Assembly: GCA_965371355.1 (NCBI GenBank)
Contig: CBDUYD010000004.1
Location: 1-48,765 of the forward strand
Reading direction: 5' to 3'
Origin: JASJHI01 sp965371355
GTDB taxonomy: Bacteria; Actinomycetota; Acidimicrobiia; Acidimicrobiales; Ilumatobacteraceae
Length of the DNA: 48,765 bases
The notes beneath the pieces were generated by a model, which searched no databases, had not been told where the DNA came from, and saw only the letters and a list, made by a program, of their open reading frames with translations. Each line of letters begins with the position of its first letter. The first letter of the stretch is position 1. Below, piece by piece: positions 35,024 through 42,772 of this stretch. The translations under genes and the position numbers were made by a program.

Positions 35024-36155
35024 CGCGGGTCGAGAGGATCACGTCACTGATCCAGCCGACGTCGTCGTCGGTGAGACCTGTACCGGACGGGAGGCTCAGG
35101 CTGCGGGCGAAGAGATCTTCGGCCACCGCACCACCGACCACCGGATGGTCGGCGAAGACCGGCTGCATGTGCATGGGCTTGAAGGAGTACCGCGCCTCGA
35201 TGCGTTCCGCGCGGAGCGCCTCGATGATGTCGCTCGGGTCGGCGGCGAACCGGTCGGCGTCGAAGGCGACCGTCGTCAGCCAGTAGTTGGGCCGGCAATC
35301 ATCGGGGACGCCCTGGAAGCTTGCTCCGCTCGCAGCGAGATGGCGCTCATACCCGGCGCGCACCCGGCGCCGCTGCTCGATGCGGTGCGGCAGCGTACGC
35401 AGCTGACCGCGCCCGACGGCGGCGTTGAGGTTGCCCATCCGGTAGTTGAATCCGATGTCCTCGTGTTCGTACCAGGGAACCGGCTGACGCGCCTGCGTGC
35501 TCAGGTAGCGGGCCCGCTTGACGATCGCCGTGTCGTCGCTCATGATCGCGCCGCCACCTCCGGTGGTGACCATCTTGTTGCCGTTGAACGAGAGGATGGC
35601 GACCTGGCCCTGACGGCCCGCGTGGACACCGCCGCGCGTCGCTCCGAGCGATTCGGCGGCGTCCTGGACGAGCGGGATCTCGTGCGCCTCGCAGATCTCC
35701 GCCATCCGGACCCCGTCGGCGACCGAGCCGTAGAGGTCGACGCTGACGACCGCCGCGGGGCGTTCGTCCACGCGCTCGCGCCGCGTCAGTTCTTCGTCGA
35801 GGAGATCGGGATCCATGTGCCAGGTCTCGGGCTCACAATCGACGAAGCACGGACGGGCATCGAGATAGGTGGTGGCGAACGCCGTCGCTCCGAACGTGAG
35901 CGTCGGCGCGAGCACGTCGTCGCCCGCCCCGACGCCGACCGCCTGCAGTGCGAGGTGCAGCGCCGCGGTGCCGCTCGAGAGGGCGGCGACCTCGGCCGCA
36001 CCGGTGAGATCGGCGAGCTCGCCCTCGAACGCATCGATGTCGGGACCGGCCGGCGCGACCCAGTTCGAGTCGAAGGCGGCCAGCAGCAGCTCGCGTTCGT
36101 CGGCACCCACCTCAGGGGCTGACAACAACACCTTCCATTCCGGTCCCACGCTCAC
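35016..36155 (-). CDS. DegT/DnrJ/EryC1-family sugar aminotransferase
   Basis: A 379-residue PLP enzyme. Motifs in order: SSGTAALHLALQAVGVG, VLAPTLTFGATAFA, VDCEPETWHMDPDLL (typical of the PglE/LegC subgroup), QDAAESLGA, SFNGNKMVTTGGGGA with the PLP Lys, and FNYRMGNLNAAVG. It transfers an amino group, normally from glutamate, to a 4-keto or 3-keto nucleotide sugar. The GTG at 36155 gives a full-length protein; the frame runs on upstream as a shadow of the phosphatase gene. CAGACT 7 nt upstream is a weak -10. With the sugar transferase and the NeuD/PglD-like acetyltransferase nearby it could make a bacillosamine-type sugar; the matching dehydratase is not in the window. Confidence 0.87.
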   Translation of the reverse strand: MSVGPEWKVLLSAPEVGADERELLLAAFDSNWVAPAGPDIDAFEGELADLTGAAEVAALSSGTAALHLALQAVGVGAGDDVLAPTLTFGATAFATTYLDARPCFVDCEPETWHMDPDLLDEELTRRERVDERPAAVVSVDLYGSVADGVRMAEICEAHEIPLVQDAAESLGATRGGVHAGRQGQVAILSFNGNKMVTTGGGGAIMSDDTAIVKRARYLSTQARQPVPWYEHEDIGFNYRMGNLNAAVGRGQLRTLPHRIEQRRRVRAGYERHLAASGASFQGVPDDCRPNYWLTTVAFDADRFAADPSDIIEALRAERIEARYSFKPMHMQPVFADHPVVGGAVAEDLFARSLSLPSGTGLTDDDVGWISDVILSTRGG

Positions 36156-36205
36156 GAGCGACAGTCTGTCAGGTCGCGCGTTGGCGTTGACAGCCTCCGA
36201 GCGGG

Positions 36206-36211
36206 AATACT
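36206..36211 (+). promoter_or_regulatory. -10-like AATACT before the LMW phosphatase gene
   Basis: AATACT ends 8 nt before the ATG at 36220. A perfect TTGACA at 36187-36192 is only 13 bp upstream, which is too close for a normal spacer. Confidence 0.35.
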
Positions 36212-36219
36212 CACGCACG

Positions 36220-36771
36220 ATGAACGGCCCCCTGCGCGTGATCACGGTCTGCACACACAACCGGACCCGTTCGGTGTTGATGGCCGGTCTGCTCGGCCAC
36301 CACGCGGCGCGCGCCGGCCTCGACCTCGACATCTCCTCGACCGGGTTCGTGGCCGCCGGTCTCCCGCCGACCGATCGAACGATCCGGCTCCTCGAGCGGG
36401 CGGGTATCGACGCGTCGACGCACCGGAGCAGCCGCGTCGGCGTCGATGACGTCCCCGACGCGGATCTGATCCTCACGGCCGAACGCGAACACGTCGTGTC
36501 GATCGCCTCGCGCTGGCCATCGCTGTTCGAGGTCACGTTCACACTGCCCGAAGCGGTCGAGCGAGGCGACGAGATCGGAGAGCGCGGCACCATCGATGCC
36601 AGGGCGTGGATCGCTGCGCTCGGCGCCGACCGTCCGCTCGAACTCACCTATCTCGACGACACCGCGATCGCCCAGGTCGCCGACCCCACCGGTGGGTCGC
36701 CTGCCGAGTGGCGCCGCGCCTTCCGGATCATCGATGCCCTGACCGAGCGGCTGGTCACGCTCCTCGCGTGA
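36220..36771 (+). CDS. Low-molecular-weight protein tyrosine phosphatase (Wzb-like)
   Basis: A 183-residue phosphatase. The P-loop VCTHNRTRS near the N-terminus gives the C-x5-R-S signature (Cys11, Arg17, Ser18). The general-acid loop DPTGGSPAEWRRAF is near the C-terminus in the expected place. The usual G in VCxGN is His here. Such enzymes remove phosphate from BY-kinases and from sugar-transferring enzymes in capsule loci, so the BY-kinase-like protein about 9 kb upstream is the natural partner; this is inference. The ATG at 36220 is preferred because the catalytic Cys should lie close to the N-terminus. Confidence 0.85.
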   Translation: MNGPLRVITVCTHNRTRSVLMAGLLGHHAARAGLDLDISSTGFVAAGLPPTDRTIRLLERAGIDASTHRSSRVGVDDVPDADLILTAEREHVVSIASRWPSLFEVTFTLPEAVERGDEIGERGTIDARAWIAALGADRPLELTYLDDTAIAQVADPTGGSPAEWRRAFRIIDALTERLVTLLA

Positions 36772-36802
36772 CACGATCGATGCGTGACATGATCGAGCGA
36801 CC

Positions 36803-37672
36803 ATGGCCGACGTGAAACGACTCGTTCAGCAGCTCGGCCTGGTGGCCGATTCCGTGGTCAGCCCGCCACTCGGCGTCACGATCCTGATCTACCACCGCGT
36901 GGGTGGTGGTAGCGACAGCGCGGTCGATCTCGACGCCGACCAGTTCGACGCGCAACTCGCCCACCTCGCGGAGCACCACCGCGTCCTCACGCTCGACGAG
37001 GCGGTCGCGGAGCTGACCGCGGGTCTGAGCGAGGGATGGGGATCGCCCATCCGACACGACGCGGAGCGCTCCGAGCGGCAGCCGACACGGGATGGGCGTC
37101 GTCCGGTCGTGATCACCTTCGACGACGGCACGTCGGACTTCACCGAGGTCGTGACGCCCGCCCTCGAGCGCCATCGTCTCCCGGCCACGCTCTATGTCGC
37201 GACGAGCTTCGTCGACGAGGGCATCGAGTTCCCGTGGGGCGCGCCACCGGCCAGCTGGAGCGGACTCGGCGAGGCGGCTTCGACCGGGCTGGTCACGATC
37301 GGCTCGCACACGCACACGCACGGGCTGCTCGACCGTCTCGACGATCGTGCGGTCGACGACGACCTCGACCGCTCGATCGAGCTGATCGCCGACCACATCG
37401 GCGAGCGTCCGCGCCATTTCGCGTACCCGAAGGCGGTGCCGGGCTCGTCGGCCGCGGAGATCGCCGTCCGCCGCCGCTTCGAGACCGCGGCCCTCGCCCG
37501 CAACCGCGTCAACCGGCCGCAACGTACCGATCTGCACCGGCTCTGGCGCACACCGGTCAAGCGGACGGACACTCCCGAGCTGTTCGCCGCGCGGGCGGCC
37601 GGAGGGCTGCGCCTCGAGGGCGAACTACGCGCTCTCGCGGCGCGGGCGCGGTACAGGGGCGCCGAACGGTGA
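36803..37672 (+). CDS. NodB-fold polysaccharide deacetylase
   Basis: A 289-residue deacetylase. The conserved start ILIYHRVGG is followed by VVITFDDGTSDF (catalytic Asp and metal Asp) and IGSHTHTHG (zinc His pair), then HFAYPKA. There is no signal peptide or lipobox. The gene follows the phosphatase by 31 nt and overlaps the next glycosyltransferase by 4 nt (GTGA), so the three form one operon. Likely work: removal of an acetyl group from a glycan or from an N-acetylated precursor. It is the second deacetylase of the window and only distantly like the one at 7237. Confidence 0.85.
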   Translation: MADVKRLVQQLGLVADSVVSPPLGVTILIYHRVGGGSDSAVDLDADQFDAQLAHLAEHHRVLTLDEAVAELTAGLSEGWGSPIRHDAERSERQPTRDGRRPVVITFDDGTSDFTEVVTPALERHRLPATLYVATSFVDEGIEFPWGAPPASWSGLGEAASTGLVTIGSHTHTHGLLDRLDDRAVDDDLDRSIELIADHIGERPRHFAYPKAVPGSSAAEIAVRRRFETAALARNRVNRPQRTDLHRLWRTPVKRTDTPELFAARAAGGLRLEGELRALAARARYRGAER

Positions 37673-38850
37673 ACCGGCGTCATCGCAGGATCGCGGGGCG
37701 GGACCATCCGCTCCTCGTACACCTCACGACGACCGACATGAGCCTCGACTGGCTGCTCGGCCCTCAGCTCACCGCGTTCGCGGATGCCGGATACGACGTC
37801 ATCGGCATGTCCGCCCCCGGCCCGCACGTCGACAAGCTCGAGGCTACGGGTGTGCGCCATGTCGCCCTCGACGCGCTAACCCGATCGACCAAGCCGACCC
37901 AGGACGTCGCTGCATTCGCCCAGATCTCGCGGGCGCTGCGCGAGCTGCGGCCCGACATCTTGCACACGCACAACCCCAAGCCCGGCATCCTCGGCCGGAT
38001 CTCGGGCCGCATCACAGGGGTCCCGCTCATCGTCAACACCCAGCACGGGCTCTATGCCCAGCCCGGTGATCGCCGCCGGAGGCGCTGGCCGGTCTACGCC
38101 TCCGAGCGGCTCGCAGCGTCGTTCGGAGATCTCGAACTGGTGCAGAATCCCGAGGATGTCGACACGCTCGTCGAGCAGCTCCACGTTCCGAGCGACAAGG
38201 TAAGGCTGCTCGGCAACGGCGTCGACCTCGGTCGCTTCGATCCGGCCGAGGTTCCATCCGACGCGCGCGACCGGCTGCGCCGCGAGTGGGGTATCGCCGA
38301 CGACGAGATGCTGTGCCTCATGGTCGGTCGGCTCGTGCAGGAGAAGGGCGTCGTCGAGCTCCTCGAGGCCGCCCACCTCCTCCATCAGCGCGGCGTTCGC
38401 GCCCGGCTCGTCGTCGTCGGACCCGTCGAGCCCGACAAGTCCGACGCGATCGACGCGGCGACGATCGACCGGGCGCTGGCCGAGGGTGTCGTGATGACCG
38501 GCACGCGCACCGACATGCCCGAGTGCTATGCCGCCGCCGACGTGTTCGTCACCGCCAGCTGGCGCGAGGGGATCCCGCGCAGCGCGATGGAGGCCGCCGT
38601 CATGGGCCTGCCCGCTGTCGCCACGAACATCCGTGGCAATCGCCAGGTCGTCGTCGACGAAGAGACCGGTCTCCTCGTGCCGGTCCGCGACGCTCAGTCG
38701 CTGTCAGCCGCGATCGAGCGACTGAGCGACGCCGGCCTGCGCGACCGGCTCGCCGTCGCGGCTCGCGAGCGGGCGGTCGTCGAGTTCGATCAGCAGCGGG
38801 TGATCGATCGGACCCTCGACGCCTACGCGCTGTTGTCCGAACGCCGCTGA
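37669..38850 (+). CDS. GT4-family glycosyltransferase
   Basis: A 393-residue GT-B enzyme. Key parts are LLVHLTTTDMSLDWLLGPQ, THNPKPGILGRI with NTQHGLYA, LMVGRLVQEKGVVELLEA and WREGIPRSAMEAAVMG (E-x7-E). This subgroup resembles PglA/WbpH-like enzymes that add the second sugar to an undecaprenyl-diphosphate-linked amino sugar. It sits next to the sugar transferase (38912-39532) in the opposite direction, which fits that role. The GTG at 37669 overlaps the stop of the deacetylase gene; the frame is open further upstream only as a shadow. Confidence 0.87.
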   Translation: MNRRHRRIAGRDHPLLVHLTTTDMSLDWLLGPQLTAFADAGYDVIGMSAPGPHVDKLEATGVRHVALDALTRSTKPTQDVAAFAQISRALRELRPDILHTHNPKPGILGRISGRITGVPLIVNTQHGLYAQPGDRRRRRWPVYASERLAASFGDLELVQNPEDVDTLVEQLHVPSDKVRLLGNGVDLGRFDPAEVPSDARDRLRREWGIADDEMLCLMVGRLVQEKGVVELLEAAHLLHQRGVRARLVVVGPVEPDKSDAIDAATIDRALAEGVVMTGTRTDMPECYAAADVFVTASWREGIPRSAMEAAVMGLPAVATNIRGNRQVVVDEETGLLVPVRDAQSLSAAIERLSDAGLRDRLAVAARERAVVEFDQQRVIDRTLDAYALLSERR

Positions 38851-38872
38851 TCCCGATCCTGAGCCCGTCGAG

Positions 38873-38888
38873 CCCGACGATCGTCGGG
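38873..38888. terminator. Perfect 16-bp palindrome between convergent genes
   Basis: CCCGACGATCGTCGGG lies between the converging ends of the GT4 and sugar transferase genes. It has no T-run, so it is a weak terminator candidate; it could equally be a protein-binding site. Confidence 0.35.
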
Positions 38889-38911
38889 GAGTCCGTCCTC
38901 GGCGAGTTTGG

Positions 38912-39532
38912 TCACCGGGGGGGCCGGTCGTCGGGGAGTTCGGTCATCGTGACGCCGGCCTCCTGCTCGACCCCACCGCCGCCGAGCACCGTCGGGATCG
39001 TGCGCAGCAGTATCCGGGCATCCCCGATGAGACTGCGCGTACGCACGTACTCGACGTCGATCGACAGGCGCTCGGGCCAGTCGAGTTGGTTGCGGCCGCT
39101 CACCTGGGCGAGGCCGGTGATCCCCGGAAGCACCTCGAACCGTTCGTACTCGTCACCACGGAATCGGGGCCAGTAGTGCACGGGGAGCGGCCGCGGGCCG
39201 ACGAGTGCGATGTCGCCCCGGAGCAGGTTGAGGAGCGACGGGAGTTCGTCCAGACTGGTCGCCCGCAGCCAGGTGCCGAGGCTGGTGATGCGCTCCGCGT
39301 CGAACTCGGGGCCCTCGCGACCCGGCCGGGGGTCGCGCATCGAACGGAACTTGAGGAGTTCGAACGGGCGGCCTCCGACGCCGATCCGACGCTGCCGGTA
39401 GATGACCCCGCGGCCGACCGACACCCGCGTCGCGATCGCTGCGGCGACGATGATCGGTGAGGTGACGAGGAGAAGGATCGCCGCGGCGAGTACGTCGACC
39501 GTGCGGCGGACCGCATCGGCGAGCGATGTCAA
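38912..39532 (-). CDS. Initiating sugar-phosphate transferase (PglC/WcaJ-like)
   Basis: A 206-residue bacterial sugar transferase, the short one-domain form like PglC. One membrane helix lies near residues 11-35 (VDVLAAAILLLVTSPI), followed by YRQRRIGVGGRPFELLKFRSM, the catalytic pair in SLDELPSLLNLL and VGPRPLP, then GITGLAQVSGRN. It transfers a sugar-1-phosphate from a UDP-sugar to undecaprenyl phosphate, the first step of glycan assembly. The start is a TTG at 39532 in a TTGA overlap with the acetyltransferase stop, preceded by GGGGGAG at good spacing. Longer readings upstream are shadows. Confidence 0.88.
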   Translation of the reverse strand: MTSLADAVRRTVDVLAAAILLLVTSPIIVAAAIATRVSVGRGVIYRQRRIGVGGRPFELLKFRSMRDPRPGREGPEFDAERITSLGTWLRATSLDELPSLLNLLRGDIALVGPRPLPVHYWPRFRGDEYERFEVLPGITGLAQVSGRNQLDWPERLSIDVEYVRTRSLIGDARILLRTIPTVLGGGGVEQEAGVTMTELPDDRPPR

Positions 39533-40200
39533 CTCGCTCCCCCGACGATGCCGCGGTCGATGCCGCGGTCGATGCCGCGGGCCGGGTTGCCGACGACGAC
39601 CGCTCCCGGAGGTACATCGCGGATGACCACAGCCCCTCCCCCGACGACCGCGTCCGCGCCGACGACCAGACCGGGCAGCACTCGCGAGCCGATGCCGACG
39701 AACGCCCGGTCGCCGATCGTGACGCTGCCCCCGATCGCCACGCCGGGAGCGACGTGGACGTAGTCGCCGACCGAGCAGTCGTGATCGACCGATGCATTCG
39801 TGTTGACGATCGTGCCGGTGCCGAGCGATGTCGAAGCGTTTACGACGGCTCCGGCGATGAGCTGGACGCCCGGGGCGAGCCGCGTGGTCCGCGAGATCAC
39901 TGCCGCTGCGCTGACCGCGGAGGCGAGCGCATACCCCCGAACACAGAGTGAGTCTCCGACGCGCTGTCGCGCCGCGTTCGAGCCGATCGCCGCGCAGATC
40001 GAGGTGATGCCGTGCCGGTCGACGACCTCGTCGAGATCTTCCTCGGTGCCGAGCATCGGTACGCCGAGATCGTCGAGACCCGTACCGTCGGCGCTCAGCG
40101 CGCCGAGCACGGACGTTCCGGCATGGTCGAGTAGTGCCTCGATGCACACCCGCGCATGCCCGCCGGCACCGACGAGCAGAACGCGTTGTTCCGTCGACAC
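39529..40200 (-). CDS. NeuD/PglD-family sugar O/N-acetyltransferase
   Basis: A 223-residue left-handed beta-helix acetyltransferase. The N-terminal Rossmann-like part begins VLLVGAGGHARVCIEAL, as in NeuD and PglD. The hexapeptide repeats run from about residue 100, with the catalytic-type His in NASVDHDCSVGDYVH. The C-terminus holds a GIDRGIDRGI repeat from a 12-bp tandem repeat. It should acetylate the amino sugar made by a DegT enzyme (PglD role) or the nonulosonate (NeuD role). The GTG start lies 6 nt after a TACGAT hexamer (leaderless). The sugar transferase gene overlaps its stop. Confidence 0.86.
   Translation of the reverse strand: MSTEQRVLLVGAGGHARVCIEALLDHAGTSVLGALSADGTGLDDLGVPMLGTEEDLDEVVDRHGITSICAAIGSNAARQRVGDSLCVRGYALASAVSAAAVISRTTRLAPGVQLIAGAVVNASTSLGTGTIVNTNASVDHDCSVGDYVHVAPGVAIGGSVTIGDRAFVGIGSRVLPGLVVGADAVVGGGAVVIRDVPPGAVVVGNPARGIDRGIDRGIVGGAS
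39547..39582. repeat. 12-bp tandem repeat, three copies, in the acetyltransferase C-terminus
   Basis: Three units of gatgccgcggtc (the last ends gggc) encode the GIDR repeats in frame. Confidence 0.85.
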
Positions 40201-40206
40201 GCGCTC

Positions 40207-40212
40207 ATCGTA
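40207..40212 (-). promoter_or_regulatory. -10 element TACGAT (minus), leaderless start
   Basis: On the minus strand TACGAT ends 6 nt before the GTG at 40200 of the NeuD/PglD-like gene. Confidence 0.5.
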
Positions 40213-40315
40213 GCGAGGGCGGCAGGCGCGCGAGCTGGCATCGCCGACGACACTGGCATCGCCGACTATCTGTCGACCGATCCGGTGTCGTGAAGTGATC
40301 GACCGCGTCGAGCGG

Positions 40316-40389
40316 TGCCGACGGAGAGACTCGAACTCTCACTGACGGCGACCTAAACGCCGTGCCTCTGCCAATTGGGCTACGTCGGC
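40316..40389 (-). tRNA. tRNA with anticodon UAG (Leu by codon), class I shape
   Basis: This 74-nt gene folds into a full cloverleaf: acceptor GCCGACG pairs perfectly with CGTCGGC, discriminator A73; D arm GCC...GGC with loop CAATTGGCAGA; anticodon stem CGGCG/CGCCG with loop TTTAGGT; variable loop TCAGT; T stem GAGAG/CTCTC with loop TTCGAGT. The anticodon is UAG, which reads CUA/CUG-type Leu codons, and the loop is identical to that of many tRNA-Leu(UAG). However, bacterial tRNA-Leu normally has a long variable arm, and here it is only 5 nt. CCA is not encoded. The charging amino acid should therefore be treated as predicted only. Confidence 0.85.
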
Positions 40390-40398
40390 TCGTCGGAC

Positions 40399-40404
40399 AG
40401 GCTA
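40399..40404 (-). promoter_or_regulatory. -10 element TAGCCT (minus) for the tRNA
   Basis: TAGCCT on the minus strand ends 9 nt before the mature tRNA 5' end. Confidence 0.45.
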
Positions 40405-40415
40405 CGACGGCGCCC

Positions 40416-40421
40416 TACCAT
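40416..40421 (+). promoter_or_regulatory. -10 element TACCAT, leaderless start
   Basis: TACCAT ends 8 nt before the GTG at 40430. CGGACA at 40394-40399 is a fair -35 with 16 bp between. Confidence 0.5.
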
Positions 40422-40429
40422 TCCCCAGC

Positions 40430-41407
40430 GTGCCATTGCGTAGCGTGACGGGGCCTGCCGCGCGCATCACGGGACGCGCAGCGCGAGCAGCCACCTGGAG
40501 CCTCGTCGGCGCGGGAGGCGCTGTGATGATGTCGCAGTTGCTCGGTCACGTACGGCTGGCGGTACTCACCGGCGCGCAGACACTGACGCCGCAACTCACC
40601 GCCGCGATGGCGCCTCTCGCGGCATATGCGCTGTGGCGGCGGCGCCCCATGCTGGCGCTGTCGGCGGCCGTCGTCGGCGTCGGCGGGCTGATCCTGGCGG
40701 CCCCGCTCGCCGGCGCTCGCCGTACGTTTGCCGCGCAGGGCACCACCGGGCTGCGCATCGCGACGGTCAACCTGCTCTACACGAACGGATCGGCCGCAGC
40801 GGTCGGCAACGATCTGCTCACGCGGGATCTCGACGTGATCGCCTTCACCGAGTACACGGCCGGGCACCACGCGGTACTCACCGCGCATCGTCTCGCGGCG
40901 CGCTACCCGCATCGCATCGACCGGCAGGGTCCGCGCGCCGAGGGCGTCGCCGTATGGAGCCGGATGCCCCTCGACGAGGGTGCGAGGGTGCCGACGATCA
41001 ACAACAGCGTCGATGCGCTCGTCGACGCACCGGACGGCCCCATCCGTCTGTTCGCCGTGCACACGCCGACCCCGCTGTACGACTTCGACGAGTGGGCCCG
41101 GGATCTCGCCTTGATCCGGCGGGTAGCGGCCGACAGCGGAGGGCCGACCGTGGTGATCGGCGACCTCAACGCGACGTACTGGCATCCGGCGTTCCGCGAA
41201 ATCCTCGCCGAGGGCTATTCCGACGCCCTCATCGCCATGGGCCGCGGATTCTCCTCATCATGGCCGATCGGCAATTGCGTACCGCCGTTCGCGCAGCTCG
41301 ACCACGCGCTCGTCGGTCGCGGTCTGGTGCCGACCGGGGCCGCCAACTTCCCGATCCCGGGAAGCGATCACCGCGGGCTCGTCGTCACCGTTGCGCCAGC
41401 TCGCTGA
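40430..41407 (+). CDS. Membrane-anchored endonuclease/exonuclease/phosphatase (EEP) family protein
   Basis: A 325-residue protein. Three hydrophobic segments lie in the first about 100 residues (about 22-42, 50-68, 72-95). The EEP domain follows: RIATVNLLY, VIAFTEYT (metal Glu), VVIGDLNAT (Asp/Asn), QLDHALV and GSDHRGLVV (Asp/His at the end). This is the order expected for Mg-dependent phosphodiesterases or nucleases of the DNase I-like fold, and the layout resembles YafD. The substrate is unknown and could be a nucleic acid or a phospholipid. The GTG start is leaderless. The last 23 nt overlap the end of the opposing rdgB gene. Confidence 0.8.
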   Translation: MPLRSVTGPAARITGRAARAATWSLVGAGGAVMMSQLLGHVRLAVLTGAQTLTPQLTAAMAPLAAYALWRRRPMLALSAAVVGVGGLILAAPLAGARRTFAAQGTTGLRIATVNLLYTNGSAAAVGNDLLTRDLDVIAFTEYTAGHHAVLTAHRLAARYPHRIDRQGPRAEGVAVWSRMPLDEGARVPTINNSVDALVDAPDGPIRLFAVHTPTPLYDFDEWARDLALIRRVAADSGGPTVVIGDLNATYWHPAFREILAEGYSDALIAMGRGFSSSWPIGNCVPPFAQLDHALVGRGLVPTGAANFPIPGSDHRGLVVTVAPAR

Positions 41408-41963
41408 GCAGTGCCTCGAACGCTCGCCCGCGATGTGAGATCGCGTTCTTCGCCGTGGCCGACATCTCGGCGAACGTCACTCCGCCGCCATCGTCGGGCT
41501 GGAAGATCGCGTCGTAGCCGAACCCGTCACCGCCACGCTCCTCGATGGTGATCACACCTCGGCAGACGCCCTCCACCGCCAGCTCCCCGCCATCGGGCCA
41601 GACGACGATGGCGACGGTGCTGAATGCCGCCGCCCTGTCGTCCGTGCCGTCGAGTTCGGCGAGGAGCTTGTTCCGGTTGTCGGCATAGGTGCAGCCTTCG
41701 CCGGCGTAGCGGGCCGAGTACACCCCCGGTGCCCCGCCGAGCGCGTCGACCGAGAGACCGGTGTCGTCGGCGACAGCCGGGAGTCCGGTCGCCGCCATCA
41801 CGGCGGTCGCCTTCAGCCGGGCATTGCCGAGCAGCGTGTCGGCGTCCTCGACGACCTCGCCGACCTCGGCGGGCCGCGGGAGCAACTCGACGACACCGGC
41901 GAGCAACTCCCCGATCTCGGCCACCTTGTCGGGGTTGGCCGACGCGCAGACCAGGCGCATCAT
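41385..41963 (-). CDS. rdgB: RdgB/HAM1 non-canonical purine NTP pyrophosphatase
   Basis: A 192-residue ITPase/XTPase that hydrolyses dITP, ITP and XTP to monophosphates and so keeps them out of DNA and RNA. Motifs: CASANPDKVAEI at the N-terminus (S/T-x-N-x-x-K), DDTGLSVDALGGAPGVYSARYAG, GYDAIFQP and ISHRGRAF at the C-terminus, all in standard places. The length is typical. It starts 4 nt after the rph stop, so rph-rdgB form an operon, as is common in actinobacteria. The first two codons are both ATG; either could be used. Confidence 0.95.
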   Translation of the reverse strand: MMRLVCASANPDKVAEIGELLAGVVELLPRPAEVGEVVEDADTLLGNARLKATAVMAATGLPAVADDTGLSVDALGGAPGVYSARYAGEGCTYADNRNKLLAELDGTDDRAAAFSTVAIVVWPDGGELAVEGVCRGVITIEERGGDGFGYDAIFQPDDGGGVTFAEMSATAKNAISHRGRAFEALLSELAQR

Positions 41964-41967
41964 CGGT

Positions 41968-42726
41968 TCAGCGGGTGGGCCGGGGCGGCGGCGGATCGGC
42001 GATCACCTGCGCCTGGAGGTCCGAGATCGTCGCCAGTCCGTGCTCCGCGAGTGCGAGCATCGAGTCGAGCTCTCCCCGGCTGAACGCCATCCCCTCGGCC
42101 GTTCCCTGCACCTCGACGAAGCGCGCGTCGCCTCCCCCGGTCGGTCGCAGCATCACGACGTTCATGTCGACCTCGGCGCGGCTGTCCTCGACGTACGGGA
42201 GGTCGAGCAAGGGTGTGCCGTCGACGATGCCGACGCTGATCGCGGTGCAGTACGAGTGCAGCGGATTCTCCGCCAGGTCGCCGCGTTGCACGACCCGTTC
42301 GAGTGCGTCGTGCAGGGCGAGGAAGCCGCCACAGATGCTCGCCGTGCGGGTTCCGCCGTCGGCCTGGAGAACGTCGCAGTCGACGATCACCTGGCGCTCT
42401 CCGAGCACTGTCATGTCGCACGCCGCACGGAGTGCCCGGCCGATCAGGCGTTGGATCTCGACGGTGCGACCGCTCTGCTTGCCCCTCGCCGCTTCACGGC
42501 CGATCCGCTCGGGTGAGGCGCCCGGCAGCATCGAGTACTCGGCGGTGACCCACCCCTTGCCCGAGTTGCGCATCCAGCGCGGCACGTCGTCGTCGATCGA
42601 TGCGGTGCACAGCACACGTGTCTCGCCGAATGTGACGAGCGTCGATCCGTCGGCCATCTCGGTGAAGTCGCGTTGGAAGCTGATCGGGCGCAGTTCGTCG
42701 TCGGCTCGGCCGTCGGGGCGTGTCAT
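41968..42726 (-). CDS. rph: Ribonuclease PH
   Basis: A 252-residue phosphorolytic exoribonuclease that trims tRNA 3' ends. Recognisable parts are MTRPDGRADDELRPISF, FGETRVLCTASIDDDVPRW, GWVTAEYSMLPGAS, EIQRLIGRALRA (phosphate-binding Arg residues) and DCDVLQADGGTRTASICGG (metal-binding Asp). The ATG at 42726 is preceded by GGAGAAATCACC and matches the family start; a longer reading to 42843 is not supported. It lies 46 nt downstream of murI and directly upstream of rdgB. Confidence 0.96.
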   Translation of the reverse strand: MTRPDGRADDELRPISFQRDFTEMADGSTLVTFGETRVLCTASIDDDVPRWMRNSGKGWVTAEYSMLPGASPERIGREAARGKQSGRTVEIQRLIGRALRAACDMTVLGERQVIVDCDVLQADGGTRTASICGGFLALHDALERVVQRGDLAENPLHSYCTAISVGIVDGTPLLDLPYVEDSRAEVDMNVVMLRPTGGGDARFVEVQGTAEGMAFSRGELDSMLALAEHGLATISDLQAQVIADPPPPRPTR

Positions 42727-42772
42727 GGTGATTTCTCCAGTCGTCGTTGATCGTCGTAGGTGATCGTTGACG

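Noticed and set aside
36780..36815. Mini-ORF overlapping the start of the second deacetylase
   Set aside because: Unlike the two reported leader ORFs it has no TANNNT element before its ATG, and its stop is 12 nt inside the gene, not at the start.
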